A model generated the notes under the pieces. The model ran no database searches and was not told the origin of the DNA. It was given only the letters and a program-made list of their open reading frames with translations. From Piscicola geometra (lineage: Eukaryota; Annelida; Clitellata; Hirudinida; Piscicolidae), in the NCBI GenBank assembly GCA_943735955.1, contig OX030957.1, positions 9,856,100 to 9,920,099 of the forward strand: a stretch of 64,000 nucleotides of DNA, read 5' to 3'. The position numbers and the translations under genes were made by a program. The first letter of the stretch is position 1. Each line of letters starts with the position of its first letter. Below, in pieces: positions 26,050 through 37,760 of this stretch.

Positions 26050-26520
26050 ACCTGTTCCATCAATCACCTGAACACAGATGGCTCTGGTCATATCTCAAAA
26101 GCACACAAAAAGTCCGTTGCCGCAGTGATCAAGTTTATAAAATAAATATTTCAAAAATGAAGTTAAAACTTTATATAAAAAATATTTAAAGATAAAACTC
26201 ACGAAGTTCGTTTTAAACCAAGATTTGAAATGAGTCGTTTGTTTGGTAGAACTCTGAAAGCGTTTCCATGCAGATCATTTATTGTCCTCTGTTCACGCAT
26301 AAAAGCGCCGTTCATTCAACTAAAAGCCTACAAAACCTTCTACACGCTCAACTGCCATTATAAATTGATTCGGTTAGTTCACAAAACTATTTTAAAATTA
26401 TTTTTATTTTCACATGATTAAGTCTTAGGGTTTGGAAATTTGACTGGAAGTAATAGACTTTCCTGCGAACAATTTTCTGTTCATTCAATTCTTCTTGTGG
26501 GAGGTGTGTGAAAATTATCT
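26050..26520. repeat. Right partner of 14180-14640
   Basis: CATCAATCACCTGAACACAG, CTGTTCACGCATAAAAGCG and CTACACGCTCAACTGCCATT align with the 14.2-14.6 kb segment. The short frame at 26230 is not conserved in the partner. Confidence 0.7.
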
Positions 26521-26859
26521 GTGAGTGGGGGTTGAACAAATGAGATTGAAAATAATAGAAAAATGCAGATAGAATTAAAATGATAAATAATTAAGATAGC
26601 TAGAGTGAAAGTTATGAAGAAAAGATGAAGAGTTTTTAGATTTTTAAATGAAGTTTACATCATAAAAGTTGAAGTAATTTAAATAAAAAAAATAATAATA
26701 AAATCAGAGAAAAAGGAAAAACTCGATATTGAAAAGTTATGAAGTCAAATAAAACTGTGTTTATTTATAAGGAATGTGTGAAGCCGATGCCATGGCAGAG
26801 AATGGAAACCCTATAAGATGTAACAAGGAATAGTAGTAATCATTTTTTGAAAAATGAGT

Positions 26860-27060
26860 ATATTCAGTGGAAAGAAAGTGAGAGATTAGTGTTGTGTGGG
26901 TGTTTTAATTTATAAAGATGTATTGTATGGGAAGCTGCTCAATATTTTAAGAAGAAGCGTAAATATTTCATTGGGTCTGGAGATTTGAGGACAACGTGAA
27001 AGTATATTTTAAATAAATTGTGGAATCAAAAGATTGAAGGGGTGTTTGAGAGTAAAAAAG
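26860..27060 (+). repeat. Dispersed repeat family R27, copy 1
   Basis: GGGAAGCTGCTCAATATTTT and TTCATTGGGTCTGGAGATTT with GAGGACAACGTGAAAGTAT match the family seen at 27670, 30670 and, reversed, 39715. Confidence 0.65.
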
Positions 27061-27609
27061 GATAGGAGAATAGGTGTAATAAAAAGTTCCCTTCCACACA
27101 AAAACGAGTTTAAAAAAAGTGTTAACTCAAATAGGCTTCAATTGAAGTGATTTAAATCACTTAAGAAATTATTTTTTTGTTTAAAATTTGTAAATGATTA
27201 ATGAGTTGTTGAAAAGTATCATCAATTAGATTACAGAAAATTTAAATCTTAAATGCCAATTCAGTAAAATTATGTAATAAAACAAATAATGAAAAAAGAG
27301 GGAGTATTCAAAGCTTGAACTCCTAGAAACTGATTACTAATAATATTAGCTCTTTCTGTACTTTATATTATTTTGAAAACAGTGTTTTGCTTGATAATAT
27401 TTTTTCAGTCTTATAACATTAAAAATTTATTTTATTTTTTCAAATTCTTATAAATATGAATAATAACTGTTTTATTTCAGCGCTATTAAATTTATAAAGT
27501 TGCGGGTGGAAAATCGTTAATAGGAAGTCATAACTCTGACTTCCAAGAAAATCATTTTAACGTTTTTATTTTATTTGATCGTGTTGGTTCCTAAAACTAT
27601 GTTTAACTC

Positions 27610-27618
27610 TCGTCGTCG

Positions 27619-27678
<60 letters not shown>

Positions 27679-27680
27679 AT
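27610..27680. repeat. (ATC)n microsatellite, almost pure
   Basis: About 20 uninterrupted CAT units after CGTCGTCGTC. Confidence 0.97.
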
Positions 27681-27835
27681 ATTTTCTTATGCGTTGGAAG
27701 TTGGTTGATACTTTATGGAGATCTTGAATATTTTATTGTGACGTGCGATTTGAAATCGAAATGAAGGTGTATTCATAATGCAGTCAGGTGATGAGAAAGC
27801 GGAGGAAGAGTTAGAAAAGGATGGGAAAGAAAGTA
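27670..27835 (+). repeat. Dispersed repeat family R27, copy 2
   Basis: TTATGCGTTGGAAGTTGG, CTTTATGGAGATCTTGAATA and GATGAGAAAGCGGAGGAAG align with copies 3 and 4. It follows a long (ATC)n run. Confidence 0.6.
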
Positions 27836-27954
27836 TAAATCCCCTTAGAACGTGAAATTTACTTAAATAACTTCCAAATAATTAAAACATGTTTTAAATT
27901 CGCACCATTTTTGGAATAATGAAAGTATATTAAAATTAAATTATTCAATGAAAA

Positions 27955-28370
27955 ATGGAAGAAAGCTTTCGAGGGTAGGGTGGCAAATGCTTTTGGAGGA
28001 AGATGAAGTGATTGTGCTTTTGTGTGTTGTTTGTGCAGTTCAAGTTGTTTTGTAAAGGAAGTTTGGTGGTGGTTTTTTAATTTAAAGTTTTTTATCTAAA
28101 AATGAGAATTATAACATTTTAAAAAAACGAGAAAACGCTTTTGTTAAAATAGAAAACATTAAAAAACATTTCAAAAAGAATAAATATGTTTAAAGAGTCA
28201 TTGATAAGTTCTTTGAATAGGAGTAGGCAAGTGATGAGAAAAGAGAAAGAGAGTGAGAGTGATTGAGTAAAAGACAAAATTGAGAGTAAAAGTAAATAAA
28301 GAGAAGTTTTAAATGATGGCTTGATGAGTACAGAGATTCCAAGAGATTAGTATGACGGAAAGACCCAAGC
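27955..28370. repeat. Dispersed repeat family R5, copy 3, more diverged
   Basis: GTGCTTTTGTGTGTTGT, GTGCAGTTCAAGTTGTTTTGT and the tail GGCAAGTGATGAGAAAAGAG...GATGGCTTGATGAG match copy 1, but the first 80 bp are largely unrecognisable. Confidence 0.65.
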
Positions 28371-29081
28371 TTAGTTAAGAAAATTGTTAAATAAAATTAA
28401 AAAAAATTTTTTTAAAATTTAAGAAAAAAGAAAGAATTGACGATGGAAGCTTATTACGTTTGGTTGGGGATTCAGTCAATTAACACCATAACTAATTCAC
28501 TCTAAAACCAATTGGGGTGTCTCCACACATATTAGTCGTCGAACTTAGTAATATTTTAATTAATACAATTCAAAAACCTATTTATTCAGACTATACATTT
28601 TTATTTTTCACGGTTTTTCAGTGAAATATGATTTATTGAAAGTGGCTTGACGAAACTTCAACATTTTTTGAAGAAAACAGATCGTTAAAATTTATTTCTT
28701 AAAACTGTTTTAAAAAGCTTCTATTGACAATTCACATCATTAAAAATAAAAGCAATAAAAATAAAATCTAATGTCACAAAAACTGTTCAAAATTTTAATT
28801 AAATCCTAAGATTTTAAAATTATGTATAAAGCGTCACCATGTTTTTTGGCAAAAAAAATATTTAAAAAAACTTGTTAAAAATGAAAAATATTTTATTCTC
28901 TATTAATTTATGAATCTGAATCGTTTGAAAAATTGTTTTTATATAAATATTGATCTCAAATAAATGAGAAACTGCTTTCAATTTTTGGAAAGGGTGCAAA
29001 TGACATTCGCTGAGCTAGTTTTATCCGTTGAAGTTTTAAGAGACTGACTTCTTTGATAACGAAATCTTGATGAATGAGATT

Positions 29082-29542
29082 CTATGGCAATAACTCTAAG
29101 AGTTTGTCATTATAACTGCCCAAGCACGTGATGCCATACAGACTCAAGAGTTTATAAAGCAAATCATTGCAACGTTGGCAGTTGTCGTATGACGTATGGT
29201 ATTGCATACTTATACCGTATTGGTATGCATTGCATCGTTGGGTGAATTGGTTATTTGAGTTTTCAGACATGAATCAATCTCACTTCCTTTAAGTTATTCT
29301 GATTTTCGAAAATTGAATAACATTACATTTAATTTTTTACAATTTAACTTCATAGCTTCACGAAAAACTTCAGCTGGATACCCTATTTTGAGCCATTGTG
29401 CTTTCATTTTTTGGGAAGATTTGAATCGATAGACATGCTTGTATGTTTCCATTATATGGTCAAAACTGTTAACAATATTTTTGCTTTCCATAAAACATCG
29501 AATAACTTTCAACGCATAGCTTGAAATTGATTTTGTTTTCAA
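29082..29542 (-). pseudogene. Open frames in the duplicate of the 7.8 kb segment
   Basis: The 82-residue frame 29542-29294 reads KMKAQWLKIGYPAEVFREAM in its middle and partly aligns with broken sequence at 7.97-8.01 kb. It is rich in Lys and aromatic residues, with no recognisable domain. It could be a fragment of the duplicated gene family or chance. Confidence 0.2.
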
Positions 29543-29839
29543 AATATTTTTTTCAATAAGAAAAAAAATAAAGAAATTTTATGGAAAATGTTATTGCAAA
29601 CATTTCTTGGTGTTAAACATAGAATAAATATTAAACTTTTCAAATAGAACTTCACAATGTTTTTTCACTACACAAGAAAAAACTAAATAAACCTAAAGAT
29701 TCATAAAGTATTAAAAACTTTTCATTTCCATTCTAATATGAACCTTCTGAATGAAAATTTTTTCTTCTCTTTCTAAACCATTTTTTAATCCACCTTTCAC
29801 TGTGTGGTTGAGAGAGAGCAAAGACATCACCAAACCATT

Positions 29840-30459
29840 CATTAAATTTCAAATATTTATTGAAATGAAGGTATTAAAGTTAGTCATTGTTTTTAGGTAA
29901 CTAAATCAAGTCTTTATTGCTTTTCACACGGGTTAAACCGTCAAAAGTTTTAGCTTTCAAATTAGATGATTTTTGGTTTGAAGTTGAACGACCACATGTT
30001 GAAAAATTCCGTTCACAGGGAATAGAACTTGCAGGTATACTAAACAACACTTCGGCTACTTCTTGTAGTTTTGGAAATTTGTTCATTTTACTCAAATAAA
30101 AGAATAGATCTTTATAATCTTTATTTTTGGTAGGAAATAATTTTGATTATTCGTACAATTCATCCTCTTCTGAATTTTCTTCTTCGTTCATTATTATTAA
30201 GTTCTCAATAAGGTTAGATATATGTTTTTTAACAACATTCTTGTTCTCCACAACTGCAAAAATAAAATCATTCATTTAATCTAAAAGTATAAAAATTGGA
30301 ATTATGATTTTTACGTTATAAAAACAAACATAATTTGTTTTTTTCCCAACGGCACTGCAGCTTGCTCTAGCTGTAAAAATAGTATTAAATTTTCTCTAAT
30401 AAATGTTTTGGTATTTATTTCTTATTTTATCCCAGTACCCGGTTCGACCTCTAATGTGG
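29840..30459 (-). mobile_element. hAT DNA transposon copy, same family as 41.9-43.4 kb
   Basis: The end TAGAGGTCGAACCGGGTACT, read on the minus strand from 30459, matches the left end of the 41850 element. The low-coordinate part shares the post-coding AATTTCAAATA and TTGAAATGAAGGTATT sequence. The other terminal inverted repeat was not found, so the low-coordinate boundary is approximate and may be truncated. Confidence 0.65.
29901..30095 (-). pseudogene. hAT transposase C-terminal dimerisation domain fragment
   Basis: The open frame of 64 residues reads FPKLQEVAEVLFSIPASSIP, CERNFSTCGR and KAKTFDGLTRVKSNKDLI, the typical hAT dimerisation signature (SIPASSIPCERNFST). The DDE catalytic core is absent, so this is a fragment within the 30 kb element. 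Confidence 0.8.
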
Positions 30460-30664
30460 ACGCAGATCCATGGGAGAGGTATCAAGGGAAGCTAAAATAT
30501 GAAACTATTTTTTTTAGACGCAATTGGTCATATTTAATTTGATTTATGATTTTTTGACTTTTTTATCGTCAACATATGTTAAATATTGACTTTCGAGTGC
30601 TAATTTTTAGTTCGATTTTTTCCCCAAATCCGGACTGGCTAAACGGAAAAACTTGAAATAATTT

Positions 30665-30850
30665 ATTTCAAGGGAAAAGGTTTTGTGGGAGTTATAATAA
30701 AAAAAGATTTTTCGAGTTGGAAGTTTTTTGAAAGTTTATGACAAATCTTGAATATTTTACTGGGTCGTGAGATTGGAAGATGACGTGACGGTGCAAAGCA
30801 TCGTTGGTGCATTAATGATGGATTCAGAGGATAAATAAGATAGGAAAAAA
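30665..30850 (+). repeat. Dispersed repeat family R27, copy 3
   Basis: TTTTGTGGGAGTTATAATAA, TTTTACTGGGTCGTGAGATT and GAAGATGACGTGACGGTG align with the reverse complement of 39715-39900. Confidence 0.65.
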
Positions 30851-31586
30851 GTTTTTAGAGCTAGTTGAATAAAGTGAGATAGATAGGGGTGGAAAAAATA
30901 AGTTGAAAGTGAGAAGAAGTTTTTAAAGTTTAAATATTAAAGATTCTTCTGGTACAAAGTTCTGAGAAACTACTAGGAAAAACTTTTATTTTCAACTAGG
31001 TATTTCTTATTGATTTCAATTATTAAAAAGAATGCATTCCTTCAAAACAGCTTGCAACATTTTTCGCCAATTACAAGCTTTTTCTTTTAGTAATTTCAAA
31101 TTTAATTTGGTGAATGTTTTTCAACTTCTTCGAATTCTCTTTACAGCACCGCATCGTTTTAAAACATAACTCACTAAGGAGTCGTATTTTTATTTTTTCG
31201 AATCACTATGCTCAGTTTACAAATCCCCCGTCAGGTCCAAATTTAATTTACAGGCTTTTGACTCATCTTTTTCACTTTGTTTCAATTTAGTTTTACGTTG
31301 CTTGCGTGTTGACTCTATTTTACCCTCTTTCCATCTCACGCTTTTCAAAAACTTTTATTCTAATTTTCACAAACCAGGGAAACAAAGCGACTATTCCCAC
31401 ACCTAAACATTCATTTCTTGATGCTTAAAACTCCATTAGAATTCACCCACGGGGCGCATCGATTTTATATCTTGTTCATTTTATTCTATTTATTTTAACT
31501 TTTTAATTCAGATGTATTTTTTCACCATCTGAAAAACTGCCTCAAAACTTTTCAACTTTTTCAAATATTGCAATTTTTTCCATTTT

Positions 31587-31720
31587 TTTTACGATTGAAG
31601 CCTTCAGACCCCAATCAATAACCGTACGATCAACAAGTTATTCCATCCGTCATTTGGAAGATGATTGCCTCTTGTCAATCATTGAACAGCTTTTGAAGTT
31701 CATTTAGGAAAATTAGGCAA
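31587..31720. repeat. Landmark repeat R0, copy 3
   Basis: GATTGAAGCCTTCAGACCCC, AATCAATAACCGTACGATC and CATCCGTCATTTGGAAGATG match copies 1 and 2. About 400 bp upstream, ATGCTCAGTTTACAAATCCC pairs with 15770 (ATGCTCAGCTCACAGATCCC). Confidence 0.8.
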
Positions 31721-32254
31721 CAGCGTTCAAATTCGAAGTTTTTTTCCAAATGTCTTGGTGAAACATTATGAGCATCTCTGCAAAAAACGATTGACTTATT
31801 AGTTTAGCATAGCTTGTAGACTAGAGTTGTAAACATTTTTTTTATTTAAAACCTAGCATCATTTTTATAATTTATACAGTTTAAATATTTTTGAGTCAAG
31901 CAGCTCGGTTATGCACAGTAATCTAGCACACTAATAGAATAAAATATTAGCAATTAATAAAAAAGTAGTTTTAACTTTATTTATTAATCTTAGTCCTTAC
32001 CCTATTTTTGAAAATTTCTATATTTTTGACTATATTTAAAAGCGGTAATATTGGATAATATCCACCGGTGTTATTCCCTGTGTATCCCAATGGCATTAAG
32101 GGATCAGAGCTGGTTTGGGTACACGCCACTAATAAATTTCCTTTTTTTTCCTACGTATAAAATATTTGTTTTCTTCTTTTATTTATATTTTTATATATAT
32201 TTATGATAAATAAATTTTTTTCCTTCTATTTAGAATAAATTACAGCAAAATGTA

Positions 32255-32345
32255 AAGCCCTGAAGAGCTCGTCACGCGCCAATTTATTACGCAGCCAAAT
32301 AGATTTCATTCCGATTTGAGCCTCGTTGCCTCTCCATCATTCGGG
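32255..32345 (-). pseudogene. Frame-broken third copy of the YVVEHL exon
   Basis: Minus-strand DNA ATGGAGAGGCAACG aligns with ATGGAACGGCAGCA of the 16.9 kb exon and stays alignable to CGTGACGAGCTCTTCAG. Stops and indels interrupt the frame. It lies 0.7 kb after the third copy of the GATTGAAGCCTTCAG landmark (about 31590). Confidence 0.4.
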
Positions 32346-33267
32346 TACTTAACTGGGCTTTGCTTTAAAATGCATTGTTTAAATTACCGCAGTAACAAAT
32401 AGATCATTATTAGTATACTGTAAAGAAAAGAATTTTCAGAAAAATAAAGAAAAACTGGTGTTTTACAGATCATAAATAACTAGGTAAATAATTTCAGAAA
32501 TTATTTTTAAAATATATCATTACTAGATAAGTTTTTTTCAAAAACACGAAAAAAAGACATTTAGTTGAAAAGTGAAAACTGTCACGAAAAAATAATTATA
32601 GTTTGCCCTTATGCTTTATATACATTTTATGCTAAATAAAATGAACACGCTTATTCACACTCCGTAGTTAATATTCATAATTCTCACTAAAGATTTAAAA
32701 AAAAAATTTTTTGTGAATATAATCAAATAGAAATTAATCAAATAGAAAGAAATAGAAAATAAACCTACTCCTCCTTTTTATTTTCAGTATAGGAAAAAGT
32801 GCTCTGTTTATCGTGATATTTTTTAATCTAAGTTTTTTTAATATAAAACAATTTTTTACAATTAAAAAATGTTCTGTTTATCATGAGATTCTCACTGAAA
32901 ACAACAAAAAGTTTTCTGGTTTCATCGTGAAATATTTACTGTAAATAGAATTAACAACGCTGATTGGTGGAGTGCAAATAGGCGTATGTTTAGGTATAGT
33001 TAGGCATGTGCACCCCTGAGTGTGAATAGAGACTTTCAACTAAAATGGTGGCTTTGGGTGATTTTTTTCAATAATTTTAATGAACTTTTGGTATAATAAT
33101 TATCTTCATTTCATAGATTTATCACATTTTAAGTGCTTTTATTATGTTTACAGAGTTTTTTTTCCAATTTATATTTAACAAACACATTTTTTGTGTCTAT
33201 AAAATGGCGTCGAAGCAATTTTCATTTATTCAAATCAATAGTAGTACTGAAGACAACTATTATAAAA

Positions 33268-33322
33268 AGATTTATTATAGTGGCGTATAAGCACTACGAG
33301 CTTCAAAACCATTTGAGATGAA
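33268..33322 (-). repeat. SINE 3'-end fragment
   Basis: ATTATAGTGGCGTATAAGC and ACGAGCTTCAAAACCATTTG match the 3' half of the SINE family. The tRNA-like head is missing. Confidence 0.55.
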
Positions 33323-33399
33323 AAATGATTTGATGACTTTTCAAGTAAAATCTCTATAGCGAACTTTTCATAAACGAACATTCAATCAGAATTTGAAGA

Positions 33400-34140
33400 G
33401 ATGTGTGGGCTAGCAGTGTTGTTTTTAATTGTCCCAGCTGAGTACATCAGTCTGATCATTAAGTTCACCAGAGCAAATAGTCAGAGCCGCAGTGTGTTGA
33501 CTGGCATCAAAGGCGTCGTTACGTCAATGTCAACTCGACACAAGACTGACTGCTAGTCTAATAGACAACGTGCATATTGTTCTGCATTCTAATGTGCTTT
33601 GATTCATCGACTATCATTACTTATATATAATTATTTTGTTTTTAATACTTTCGTTCATTTACTATATCAATTCTTAGTTGTTTAATCAAGCAAGGACTTC
33701 CTATTTATGCTGCTAATTCATCATTTTCTTGCACTCTTGGCTTTTCCATAAAAAAAGTCAGTGCAACATCATCAACTTCTCAACCTTAAAGAGTCAAAGT
33801 TTTTATTTTTATTTTATTCCATGATGATACTAGCTCCGCTTTTCAATTCTTTAATTTTTGGATTCAATGGCTTACTTTGAATTTTTTCGCTGATTGTAGT
33901 TTTTTCACTTTACTGTCCCAGAATATATTTTTATTACTATAAATGTTAATTAAAAATAAAATTAACACCTTTGAAATAGACTAGAACCACGTAAAGAATA
34001 CTCTCAAAGCATGTAGGCATAAAGAAGGGAGCTTTATTCGGATTCGCTAATTTCATTAACAGCAATAGCTCAAGCCACATCAGGTCTTTACAGCGATACT
34101 CTTATAAAATTGCTTTCCAACAAAGGTTTAGAATGACCAA
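33400..34140. repeat. Segmental duplicate of 41790-44600 (without the hAT insertion)
   Basis: Shared in order: GCATCAAAGGCGTCGTTACG, TTCATCGACTATCATT, TTCTTGCAC and GCATAAAGAAGG. The right partner is longer because of the 1.5 kb hAT element and other indels. Confidence 0.75.
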
Positions 34141-35760
34141 TGGTCATTGACCCTGCTATTGTTTTTTACTACGTTGAATGAGTAAAATATAAATATATTA
34201 AATAAAATAAATGACTTTATAAGCGTTATAAAAAAATAATTTCAAGTTAAACAAAAACTTGTCCAAGTAAATTTTAAAAACCATTTGTTTTCTAATCACA
34301 TAGTTATTGCACACACATCAGCAGGAGTTGGGAGTCTGCCAATTTTGAACGTCCCTGCAAATTTCTTTTCCGTCGTAGAAGTAATCAAAGTTAGCACCTT
34401 CATGCTGCTTAATGAATACAAAATTTCAAAGATTTATTCGATCATCATCAGGATTCATGTAGGTTGCAAACTAGAGTAACTGAAGTTTTACAGAAATTTT
34501 CGTTGGCGGAAAATGCCATCGTTGGATGAAAAATAAAATTGAATAAAACATCTATGTGTGATTCGTGGTTTCAAAAACTTGCAAACTACTGAAAAGGTTT
34601 AATTGGACTATTAGAAAAAACTACATAGCTTGAAACCTGTTGTATAAGATTTTTTCTAATTGATAGATGCATCAACAATATCATCAATATAAACAAAAGA
34701 AGCAGTAGTCTGAGAGAGAAATCTGCGTTGACGCCACTATACAATAGTGACTATAGTATTGTTAAAAAGCATCAATAATACACTATTTGGTAATAGAATT
34801 TCTTTTCGCCTATGAATACTGGCATATGACAACTCTTTCGCTAATGTCATCAGCGTCAACCTGTTATTTTTTTATCTGAAGAGATTTAACCTTTTTTAGA
34901 AAATGGAGCAAAGAAAATAGATGGAATGATGTGGTCATGAAGAATCCAACAAAGACGCCTAAATGCTTGATGGAGCAAAAACACAACAACAATTGCTAGT
35001 TTTGTGTCTAAATTTTATACATTAAGTCTTAGTCATCATTGGTGGGCCATATCAAGAGAACCTTCCAGCATTGGTTCAAGAGCATACCACTAAAACAATA
35101 CTTGTAAGCCTCATTGCTATATAATCGTGTTTCAATCAAGAGCTGTCTTGGGGCATTTCAAATTACCTAATGTCACAAAATTATCAAAATTTCGGCATTT
35201 CCCGATGGAGAAAGAATTGATTGAGCCTCCTTGAAGAACAGAAAAATGAAAGAGAATGATTGATGTTGTCATGAAAGATCCAATGAAGCGCCTCAGATGC
35301 CTGAAGAACAAAAACCTTCACAGAAATAATGCTCAAGCGCTCACAATGCACAAAATAGCACGCTTATAGAAGTAGTTCAGGAATAGAATGGCGTATAAAC
35401 AAGCTTTGTGGTTCGGATATAGAAGAAAAACCCGTTGATGCCTTTCTAACAGTAAAGGTGTTTACTGGTATGCAGCCAGGTTATATTGAAGTTGACAAGT
35501 TAATAATATTTTTTCATATACTTTAGTCGTTTAAATTAACTTTATAGCATTTAAAGACGACTATTTTTTAATAATCCATTTTTTTGAAATGACTTTTACT
35601 TAAAAAAATTATTCAACGGATACTTTTTTATAGAATAAATTTACTTTTTTGTGCCGCATGCACTAATTAAAACTTTGGTATTCATTGGTGAGTGTCTCAG
35701 GGCTTTACAGCAATTGACTGATTCCTTGAGTGGATTGCAGGATTATGAAAAACTAGATTT
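33470..35760 (-). pseudogene. Decayed paralogue of the copy A gene, copy C (minus strand)
   Basis: Reading from high to low coordinates: block z (about 35750-35695) encodes CNPLKESVNCCKAL. Block a (35300 down to about 35195, after TTCTTCAG) encodes ASEALHWIFHDNINHSLS. A second, more diverged block a lies at about 34966-34880 with WILHDH. Block b (about 34460-34360) contains KQHEGANFDYFYDGKEIC, block c is about 34105-33990, and block d about 33560-33420 contains FDASQHTAALTICSGE. Order and spacing mirror copy A in inverted orientation. Block d is frame-shifted relative to copy A by small indels, and block b lacks a clean donor. It is probably a pseudogene, but the conserved protein motifs say the parent was coding. 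Confidence 0.4.
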
Positions 35761-36456
35761 TGTTTAGTTTCTTAATTTTCTTGTACTGTAAATAGCGATA
35801 TACTTACAGTTTCTTCAAAAAAAAATTAATACTGAAAAGAATATTAAAGAAACATTCTAATTAATTTCTACTCAATTTAATTAATTAACTGAGAAAAAAT
35901 TAAGAACATGTTTATTTCAGTGAAAAGTCATATAATTTCACTTATTTATGGAGAAACTATGAGAGATCACGATAATCTTTTTTCAAGGCAACCACTGAAT
36001 TTAGATTATTCTAGTCCAATCAAAGCTTTTTCAGATTCAGATAGTACAATTTTTTTATTTAAATTAATTGAAAAAACATGTATTTTAAAATTTTAATGAC
36101 TTAAAACAAATACAGAAGGAATAATAAGTCCGCAACACTTTGTTGTTTCTAATTAGTTGTCTTGAAATACAGCTTCGACGCAAGTTTGATATTCTTTAGT
36201 CAACGAAAGTCTGCTTGAACAAGAAATTTTAAAAAATTCTAAAATTTGAAATAAATTTACTTTTGAGAAGTTTCAAAAATATTTTTTAGTTTTTTGCATA
36301 GCTTCTATCAGACATCTTTGATCTATCTGTAGCCGATCCAATCTTATCTTTTAATTTGAATATATATTATTTAATGGCTTTTAAAACAATCCAAACATAA
36401 AATATATATAATTTTATATCAAATTAGTCAATTAGATTATTTCAAAACTCTGTGTA

Positions 36457-36951
36457 TATGTTACAGGCAATGTTTAGAATTAGGCAATCCACGGATGCCT
36501 AAAGATTTTAGGCAATCCATGGAATGTCTAATTCGATTAGGCAATTCTTAAAATACATAGTTTCTTGTAATATTGATTTAAAAGTTTTTTCAGTCTAATA
36601 ATTTATTGCAAAAAGTTAAAGATGAATGGCATTTTATTTAATTAATCGGAAAAAAATAGTTGTAAATTTAAATTTTAAAATACTTTTTCTACAGTTATAT
36701 AGTTTGTTGCAACAAGTTAAAAATAAATTGCATTTTTAAAAAAAAATCTTAAGAATTAAAAAAAAAGTACGCTTTAATATTTAGTTTGCAATATTATACT
36801 TTTTGTTGAAAAGTTTAAGATGAATTGCATTTTGTTTGATAAATCGTAAAAAGTTCCACAGTATGATTGATTGAATCAGGCATTCAATCGATTGTCAAAT
36901 AAGTGTAGGCACTCCGTGGATTTCCTAATTCTACACATTGCTTGTAACATA
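36457..36951. mobile_element. MITE, ~495 bp, long inverted ends with TA target
   Basis: The left end TATGTTACAGGCAATG and the complement of the right end TATGTTACAAGCAATG start inverted repeats of about 45 bp, including AGAATTAGG and AATCCACGGA. TA flanks both sides, as for Tc1/mariner-type elements. The interior has three diverged tandem units of about 95 bp (near 36597, 36697 and 36790), each with a GTTGCAA...AAGTT...TGAATTGCATTT core. No coding sequence. Confidence 0.75.
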
Positions 36952-36959
36952 TATAAGCA

Positions 36960-37760
36960 ATAATAATATTTTTTCACCGCCATATTTCAATGCTATTAGC
37001 ACGTAGATGGGGGCTCAGGAAATAAACAAGAAAAGACAAATGTCTACTGATTTTTTTTCAGTGGCTCTTGGGTTCACGACACGGTTTCACAATTTATTTC
37101 CGCTTGGCTGCTAGACTATGGCAGGGATCGTGTTCACGACATGGGACTAACAAGCTGGTGTCTTAACTATTTATTCTATTATATTAACGGTTTAAACGGC
37201 AGTATAATTTGTTAGAGTACAACATAACTATATTGAAGTATAGTAAACTCATGTCGCTTTTTAAATAATTATCTGCATCGATTTGTAAGTGTTTTATACT
37301 TTTGTATGAAATGATGTTGCTCTGGCAAATATGGACTGAGTTTTTGAAAATATAAGCAGACCTAAACGAAATAACTTAATTTTTCTATAAATAAATAATA
37401 ATAAAAATTAAGCATGGTAACAAAATGCGCGAGTGAAAAGATTGACACCGCCAAACACAGATTATTGAAATTTTTTTTATAAAACACTCATTCCCCCTCA
37501 TGGCCAATTCGGTGATGGGAACTTTTCTTATGAGTCCCTCGAAAGGATTTTTAGAGAGATTTTTACACTAAAATACAATAAAACGACGATTGGCATCGTC
37601 AGAGAGCTTTGTTGTGAAGCTTTTTTTCTTAATTTATTTGTCTAAAAAATGTAATTGTTTTAAGTTATTATTGAATTAAATAATTGTTTTTCAGCATATT
37701 GTAATTATAGAATGTTTCAGATCTTTTCAAGTTATGTTTGGCGCCTATTTTTTTATACAA
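36960..37760. other. AT-rich stretch between the MITE and a SINE, no gene seen
   Basis: Short direct repeats around 37078 and 37136 (GTTCACGACA) only. Confidence 0.5.
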
